From: Anaerolineae bacterium
GTDB lineage: Bacteria > Chloroflexota > Anaerolineae > JAFGEY01
Assembly: GCA_016929205.1 (NCBI GenBank)
Contig: JAFGJF010000051.1
Coordinates: 1 to 23,435, forward strand
Length of the DNA: 23,435 nucleotides
Reading direction: 5' to 3'
This document shows, piece by piece, positions 19,563-23,435 of the stretch. Below the pieces are notes generated by a model. That model saw nothing but the letters and a program-made list of their open reading frames with translations, was not told the origin of the DNA and searched no databases. Positions within the stretch are counted from its first letter, which is position 1. Each line of letters starts with the position of its first letter. The translations under genes and the position numbers were made by a program.

Positions 19563-21797
19563 ATGCTAATCAAGAGCCTTTTCCGTCGCAAAATCCGCAC
19601 CCTGCTGACCACCCTGGGCATCGCCGTGGGTGTGGCAGCCGTTGTAGCCCTGGGTGCGCTGGCAGACGGCTTTATCGCCGGCTATAGTACCATGTCGGGC
19701 GGCAGCGGAGCCGATCTGCTGGTAATGCAAGACGATGCACTCGATATTATGTTTAGCGCCGTGGACATGGAAACAAAAGAGACGCTGTCGGGGCTCTCGG
19801 ATGTAAAAGATGTCTCTGAAATGGTCTATACGTTTGCTGCCACCGACGGTGCACCCTATTTCATTGTCTACGGATACGCCCCCGAAGGATTTGCCATCCA
19901 GCACTTTAAAATTGTAGAGGGGCAGCCTCTCTCCGAAAGCGTTGCCGGACAGCGAGGCGGCAAGTCGCTGCTTATAGGCAAAACGGCAGCAGAGGACCTC
20001 GACAAACAAGTCGGCGACACCTTTCGTCTGTACGAAACGGTCTATCGCATCAGCGGCATCTATGAAACAGGACAACCCTTTGAAGACGGCGCGGCTGTCA
20101 TTACGCTTCAAGATGCACAAAACATCAGCGGCAAACCGCGTCAGGTAAACGCTTTTCTGATCCAAGTCCGTGATGGCACCGACGTTGAAACGCTGAAACA
20201 GCGTATCGAGCAGCGATTTCCAGATGTGACAACCACGACCTCGGCCGATTTCCAGGATGAGCAGGACATGCTGCAGTACATCTATGCCTTCACTTGGACC
20301 GTCTCTCTGATCGCGATCTTGATCGGCGGCGTTGGCGTGATGAACACCGTGCTGATGAGCGTCTCGGAACGAACGCGCGAATTTGGCGTGCTGCGTGCCG
20401 TAGGATGGAAGCCACGCCGGGTGTTGAGCCTGGTCCTTGGCGAGTCGGTTGTCCTGAGTGTGTTGGGTGGGCTGGTCGGCAGCGGGCTAGGCATCCTCGC
20501 CGTACGCTCGGTAGAAAACGTGCCCACCGTGAACAGCCTCCTGCCTGCAACCTTTTCGCCAGCGCTTTTTGTCCAAGGCATTGGCGTAGCTTTGGGACTG
20601 GGCGTGTTAGGCGGCATCCTGCCAGCGTGGCGTGCCTCCAGACTGCTGCCGGCAGAAGCAATGAGAGCCGAGAGCGGCACTGTCCACGCCCGGCAGCACG
20701 TTCGCTGGGCGGCACTGCGCAACATCCTGCGCCAGCCAGCGCGCACGCTGCTCACCATCATCGGTATCGCCATTGCCATGATCGCCATTGTTCTGTTGGG
20801 CGCAATGGGCGAAGGAGTGGTCGACGCTTTCTCGGGCATGACCGGCAGCGCCGGCGCACACCTGGTCGGCAGCGAAGCCGACGCCTCGGTCGACCTGAGC
20901 AAAATCGACGAAGGCGTAGTACGGCGCATCGCCGCCATGCCCGGCATCGAGGCTGCAGAGGGGTTCCTGACCGGCTACACGTCCCTTGGCGACCTGCCCT
21001 TTTTCATCGTCTTTGGCTACCAGCCAAGAGGGAGATCGATCCGCAGCTTTCAGATCGTGGAAGGCGAGCCATTGACGACCAACCGCCAGATCCTTTTGGG
21101 ACGCGTCGCGGCGCGAAACCTGGACAAACGTGTGGGGCAGATCATACGCATTTTCGATAGTTCGTTTCAAGTAGTGGGTATCTATGAAACCGGCGTTCCT
21201 TTCCAGGACGGCGGTGGCATAGTCACCCTACGCGACGCCCAGAACCTGTTCGGACAGCCGCGCAAAGTCAGTTTCCTGGGTGTGTGGCTGCAAAACTCGC
21301 AGCAGGCTGGGCCGATCATCGACGAAATCGAGACTCGTTTCCCAGAGGTCTCGGTGTCAAAGGCCAGCGAGTTTACCGAAGACCTGGTAGATTTCCAAAT
21401 GATGCAAGCCAGCACCTGGGGCATTGCGCTCATGGCTCTGGTCGTCGGCGGACTGGGTATGATGAATACTATGATGATGAGCATCTTTGAGCGCACTCGC
21501 GAGATTGGCGTGCTGCGTGCCCTGGGCTGGCATAAACGACGCGTGCTGATCATGATCGTGCGCGAGTCGGTAGCCCTCAGTCTGCTGGGCGGTGCTTCGG
21601 GGATCGCCATCGGGGTACTGCTGGGACAGTTGCTCAACCTGGTTCCTATGATTCAGGGCTTTGTCCAACCGCAATACAGCGCCGAGCTTTTCGTCCAGGC
21701 AGTCGGCACATCGATTGTGCTGGGCATCGTCGGCGGCGTCTACCCGGCCTGGAGAGCAACCAGGCTACAACCCGTCGAGGCCCTGCGCTATGAATAA
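19563..21797 (+). CDS. Double-unit MacB/FtsX-type ABC transporter permease (tandem fusion)
   Basis: The 744-residue protein is an internal tandem duplication. Each half has a MacB start helix (RRKIRTLLTTLGIAVGV near 8-24; RQPARTLLTIIGIAIAM near 388-404), a periplasmic core domain with matched strands (FIVYGYAPEGFAIQHFKIVEG and FIVFGYQPRGRSIRSFQIVEG), and a C-terminal FtsX block with three helices (GGVGVMNTVLMSVSERTREFGVLRA; GGLGMMNTMMMSIFERTREIGVLRA), ending PAWRA-R. The halves are at about 1-375 and 379-744. Typical MacB permeases are single units that dimerise; here both units are covalent, so they may have asymmetric roles. The gene begins 2 nt after the adaptor stop, with no Shine-Dalgarno sequence, so translational coupling is expected. 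An ATPase is encoded 107 nt downstream. The substrate is unknown. Confidence 0.93.
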   Translation: MLIKSLFRRKIRTLLTTLGIAVGVAAVVALGALADGFIAGYSTMSGGSGADLLVMQDDALDIMFSAVDMETKETLSGLSDVKDVSEMVYTFAATDGAPYFIVYGYAPEGFAIQHFKIVEGQPLSESVAGQRGGKSLLIGKTAAEDLDKQVGDTFRLYETVYRISGIYETGQPFEDGAAVITLQDAQNISGKPRQVNAFLIQVRDGTDVETLKQRIEQRFPDVTTTTSADFQDEQDMLQYIYAFTWTVSLIAILIGGVGVMNTVLMSVSERTREFGVLRAVGWKPRRVLSLVLGESVVLSVLGGLVGSGLGILAVRSVENVPTVNSLLPATFSPALFVQGIGVALGLGVLGGILPAWRASRLLPAEAMRAESGTVHARQHVRWAALRNILRQPARTLLTIIGIAIAMIAIVLLGAMGEGVVDAFSGMTGSAGAHLVGSEADASVDLSKIDEGVVRRIAAMPGIEAAEGFLTGYTSLGDLPFFIVFGYQPRGRSIRSFQIVEGEPLTTNRQILLGRVAARNLDKRVGQIIRIFDSSFQVVGIYETGVPFQDGGGIVTLRDAQNLFGQPRKVSFLGVWLQNSQQAGPIIDEIETRFPEVSVSKASEFTEDLVDFQMMQASTWGIALMALVVGGLGMMNTMMMSIFERTREIGVLRALGWHKRRVLIMIVRESVALSLLGGASGIAIGVLLGQLLNLVPMIQGFVQPQYSAELFVQAVGTSIVLGIVGGVYPAWRATRLQPVEALRYE

Positions 21798-21816
21798 AAC
21801 CATCTCGGATCGCGGT

Positions 21817-21884
21817 CGCTCTGATCAGAGCGCAGACGTCCTGTCCGCACAGAAACATTCGGCGTTTGACACCTGACGTTTGAC
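21817..21884. repeat. 16-bp palindrome and 14-bp-spaced direct repeats between permease and ATPase genes
   Basis: CGCTCTGATCAGAGCG (21817-21832) is a perfect 16-bp palindrome. Thirty bases on, CGTTTGAC occurs twice (21863-21870 and 21877-21884), 14 bp apart. This 107-nt gap interrupts an otherwise tightly packed exporter operon. The repeats might be a regulatory site setting ATPase expression or an RNA-processing structure. No -10 box fits a new promoter. Confidence 0.55.
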
Positions 21885-21904
21885 GCAAGAATCGAGGTCA
21901 ATCT

Positions 21905-22732
21905 ATGACATCAGAACACATTCTTATCGAAACCAGAAACCTGACCAAAGTCTATGGCGATGGCGCTCAAGTACATGCACTGGACGGAGTAAACGTCCAA
22001 ATCGCGCGTGGTGAATTTGTCGCCGTGATGGGGCCGTCAGGTTCAGGCAAGTCAACGTTGCTCAATATGCTGGGAGCACTGGATCGCCCAACACAAGGTC
22101 AGGTCTTGATCGATGGGCAAGACCTGGCCCAGGTCAGGGACCTGGATCGTTTTCGTGCGCGTACGGTGGGATTTGTATTCCAACTCCACAACCTGATCCC
22201 TACTCTCAACGCCATTGAAAACGTCGAGATACCGATGATGGGCCAAACCGCCAGCAAGCGCAAGCGCCGAAACCGGAGCCGTGAACTGCTGGAACTGGTC
22301 GGGCTTGGGGATCGCATGCACCACCTGCCCAATCAACTCTCGGGCGGGCAGCGCCAACGCGTCGCAATCGCTCGATCGCTGGCAAACGAGCCGGTTCTGG
22401 TTCTCGCCGACGAGCCGACTGGCAACCTGGACTCTCAAAGCGGCAAGGATGTGATCGCGCTGATGCACAAGCTCAACCAGGAATTGGGCACAACCTTTAT
22501 CATCGTCACCCACGACCCCGCCGTTTCCCGGCAGACGTATCGTGTGCTGGTTATGCAAGATGGCCTCATCGTTCATCAACACACCGTGCACGAATCCTTT
22601 GAGGAAGACCTGAAAGCGTTTCGTGACTCGGAATTAGGACAAACACTGCTCCGTGGAGACCAAGTTGGATTGAGCTGCCTTGACACAGAAAGCAGAGATA
22701 TGCTGAAAAAGGTGCTGGCGCAGATCGCCTAG
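21905..22732 (+). CDS. ABC transporter ATP-binding protein, MacB/LolD type, with C-terminal extension
   Basis: The 275-residue ATPase has Walker [10 protein letters not shown] (43-51), Gln93 in the Q-loop VFQLHNL, signature [15 protein letters not shown] (145-159), Walker B VLVLADE with Glu170, and His203 in VTHD, all intact. It belongs to the MacB/LolD/FtsE group that pairs with FtsX-type permeases, here the fused permease at 19563-21797. The last ~50 residues ([21 protein letters not shown] and on) extend beyond the usual end of this family, with an acidic helical character; their function is unknown. The start ATG 21905 has GAGGTC about 7 nt upstream. The gene is separated from the permease by a 107-nt segment with a palindrome and direct repeats. 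A bidirectional terminator lies 90 nt past the stop. Confidence 0.94.
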   Translation: MTSEHILIETRNLTKVYGDGAQVHALDGVNVQIARGEFVAVMGPSGSGKSTLLNMLGALDRPTQGQVLIDGQDLAQVRDLDRFRARTVGFVFQLHNLIPTLNAIENVEIPMMGQTASKRKRRNRSRELLELVGLGDRMHHLPNQLSGGQRQRVAIARSLANEPVLVLADEPTGNLDSQSGKDVIALMHKLNQELGTTFIIVTHDPAVSRQTYRVLVMQDGLIVHQHTVHESFEEDLKAFRDSELGQTLLRGDQVGLSCLDTESRDMLKKVLAQIA

Positions 22733-22822
22733 CACAGCCATCCTTGCAAAGCAATTGCAGCCAACGGGCAAGGCAGATAGGCAAAACTTGTCCGGAGTGA
22801 CCGCACCGCCAGCATGCACATG

Positions 22823-22866
22823 AAAAAAGGCCGCACAGCTTGCGGAAAAGCTGTGTGACCTTTTTT
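22823..22866. terminator. Bidirectional intrinsic terminator between the exporter operon and cspA
   Basis: GGCCGCACAGCTT (22829-22841) pairs with AAGCTGTGTGACC (22848-22860) apart from one C-A mismatch and one G-U pair; the loop is 6 nt. AAAAAA (22823-22828) precedes it and TTTTTT (22861-22866) follows, so both converging transcripts have a U-run. It serves the ATPase gene (plus) and cspA (minus). Confidence 0.93.
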
Positions 22867-22907
22867 GTCCGTTTGAACGAGAATTCGAAAACTTTGCCGA
22901 TCAAACG

Positions 22908-23117
22908 TTAGAGCGGGACAACCTTAACAGCCTGAAGTCCTTTGTTTCCCTGCTCGACCGAGAACTCGACCTTCTGGCCCTCTTTTAACGAGCGGAACCC
23001 ATCAGACTCGATAGCTGAATAATGGACAAACACATCGCCTTCATTTTCACGCGAAATGAAGCCATATCCCTTGCTGTCGTTGAACCACTTGACTGTCCCA
23101 ATTTCCCTTTCTGCCAC
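22908..23117 (-). CDS. cspA: Cold-shock protein, CspA family
   Basis: The 69-residue protein is a single cold-shock domain with RNP1 KGYGFI (16-21) and RNP2 VFVHY (29-33), both intact. It binds single-stranded RNA/DNA and acts as an RNA chaperone in the cytosol. Its length and sequence are typical for CspA-type proteins. The second GTG (23117) is taken as the start because AAGGAG lies 7 nt upstream; an in-frame GTG at 23123 is only 1 nt from that site. The leader from the promoter near 23248 to 23117 is about 120 nt and contains a terminator-like hairpin, a long 5-prime region like those of other csp genes. A terminator follows at 22823-22866. Confidence 0.95.
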   Translation of the reverse strand: MAEREIGTVKWFNDSKGYGFISRENEGDVFVHYSAIESDGFRSLKEGQKVEFSVEQGNKGLQAVKVVPL

Positions 23118-23177
23118 TTCCACACTCCTTAACTGAATAGCACTAAACCCGAACCATCGCAGCGAGCCTGGTTAAAC

Positions 23178-23217
23178 AAAAAAGACCGCCTGGCTTCCGC
23201 AAGCCCAAGCGATCTTT
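23178..23217 (-). promoter_or_regulatory. Terminator-like hairpin inside the cspA leader
   Basis: AAAGACCGCCTGGCTT (23181-23196) pairs with AAGCCCAAGCGATCTTT (23201-23217) with two mismatches and one bulge around a CCGC loop. On the minus strand it is followed by TTTTTT (23183-23178). It lies between the predicted promoter (23248-23276) and the cspA start (23117), so it may act as an attenuator or a temperature-sensitive switch. No gene ends just upstream of it on this strand. Confidence 0.65.
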
Positions 23218-23247
23218 GTAGCCAGAACTCACTCACCCTATCTTTAT

Positions 23248-23276
23248 AGTCTACCATCAATATACATAAATGTCAA
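23248..23276 (-). promoter_or_regulatory. Sigma70-type promoter of cspA
   Basis: On the minus strand TTGACA (23276-23271) and TAGACT (23253-23248) are separated by exactly 17 bp. The -35 is perfect and the -10 matches 4 of 6 bases. The start point near 23241 gives a leader of about 120 nt to cspA. The 301-nt stretch 23118-23418 holds this promoter, the leader hairpin and the divergent promoter, and no other gene was seen in it. Confidence 0.7.
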
Positions 23277-23305
23277 ACGCGACCTTTTAAAGTGCAAAAC
23301 AAACC

Positions 23306-23334
23306 TTGTACCTTGTTTTGACCTGTGGTAAAAT
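23306..23334 (+). promoter_or_regulatory. Possible promoter of the gene at the window's right edge
   Basis: TTGTAC (23306-23311) and TAAAAT (23329-23334) are 17 bp apart; the -10 matches 5 of 6 bases but the -35 keeps only TTG. It faces the ATG at 23419, giving a leader of about 80 nt, and is divergent from the cspA promoter. Confidence 0.4.
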
Positions 23335-23418
23335 CTATATAGTGAACAAGCTCTGCTCTATCGATACTGCCCAACAAGGGACCTCGTGTTTTGACTTGTA
23401 ACAGAAAGGACGCACCTT

Positions 23419-23435
23419 ATGGACCACGTAGAGAA
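23419..23435 (+). CDS. Start of an unidentified gene cut off by the window edge
   Basis: An ATG at 23419 is preceded by AAAGGA about 9 nt upstream and by a plausible promoter at 23306-23334. Only MDHVE is visible, so no family can be assigned. It is divergent from cspA. Confidence 0.4.

Noticed and set aside
20294..21160. 288-codon plus-strand frame within the fused permease gene
   Set aside because: Arg-rich shadow translation; the permease frame has conserved motifs across the same bases.

Overview
This window is probably from a member of the Chloroflexota, most likely an Anaerolineae-type genome or metagenome bin. That is an inference from protein style, not a database result. The clues are several lipobox-bearing lipoproteins, a secreted metalloprotease ending in the FLPIVIK tail often seen on secreted Chloroflexota proteins, multi-copy ABC exporters, TrmB and TetR regulators, and a base composition that is visibly GC-rich in genes and AT-rich at promoters. 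There are no rRNA or tRNA genes, CRISPR arrays, phage genes or recognisable insertion sequences.

Layout. (1) 1-3075, plus strand: the C-terminal end of an ABC-2 permease, a compact inverted-repeat element (169-263), a secreted TAP-like alpha/beta-hydrolase lipoprotein, and a second ABC-2 permease whose C-terminus closely resembles the first. (2) 3079-6251, minus strand: an overlapping three-gene set (VOC protein, cupin, HIT hydrolase). Downstream lie an N-terminal gene remnant and a lipoprotein with three META (HslJ-like) domains, ending at a clean terminator. (3) 6374-8954, minus strand: a two-gene ABC exporter with its own promoter. Its permease gene carries a 40-bp near-perfect palindrome inside the reading frame. 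(4) 8953-10900, minus strand: a TetR regulator and an NAD-dependent epimerase/dehydratase under a textbook promoter (TTGACA, 17 bp, TATAAT) overlaid with two 13-bp operator arms. (5) 11046-12986, minus strand: a secreted HExxHxxGxxD metalloprotease.

(6) 13054-17211, plus strand, divergent from the protease: a TrmB-family regulator with an elaborate promoter (four 11-bp direct repeats upstream of -35 and two GTTA-N6-TAAC palindromes 20 bp apart at the start site). It is followed by a class I methyltransferase, an isoprenylcysteine-carboxylmethyltransferase (ICMT)-like membrane methyltransferase, an alpha/beta hydrolase and a second ICMT-like enzyme. (7) 17364-22866, plus strand: a membrane-anchored methyltransferase, a possible flavodoxin-like relic, a MacA/HlyD-like lipoprotein adaptor, a double-length MacB/FtsX permease (two permease units fused in one chain) and its LolD/MacB-type ATPase, closed by a bidirectional terminator. 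(8) 22908-23435: cspA on the minus strand with a promoter, a long leader and a terminator-like hairpin inside that leader; a divergent plus-strand gene begins at the window edge.

Regions 6 and 7 are the best candidate for an undescribed system: a TrmB-controlled cluster of four methyltransferases and one hydrolase beside a tripartite-like exporter. A reasonable but unproven reading is that a small hydrophobic molecule is methylated (and perhaps de-esterified) at the membrane and then exported.
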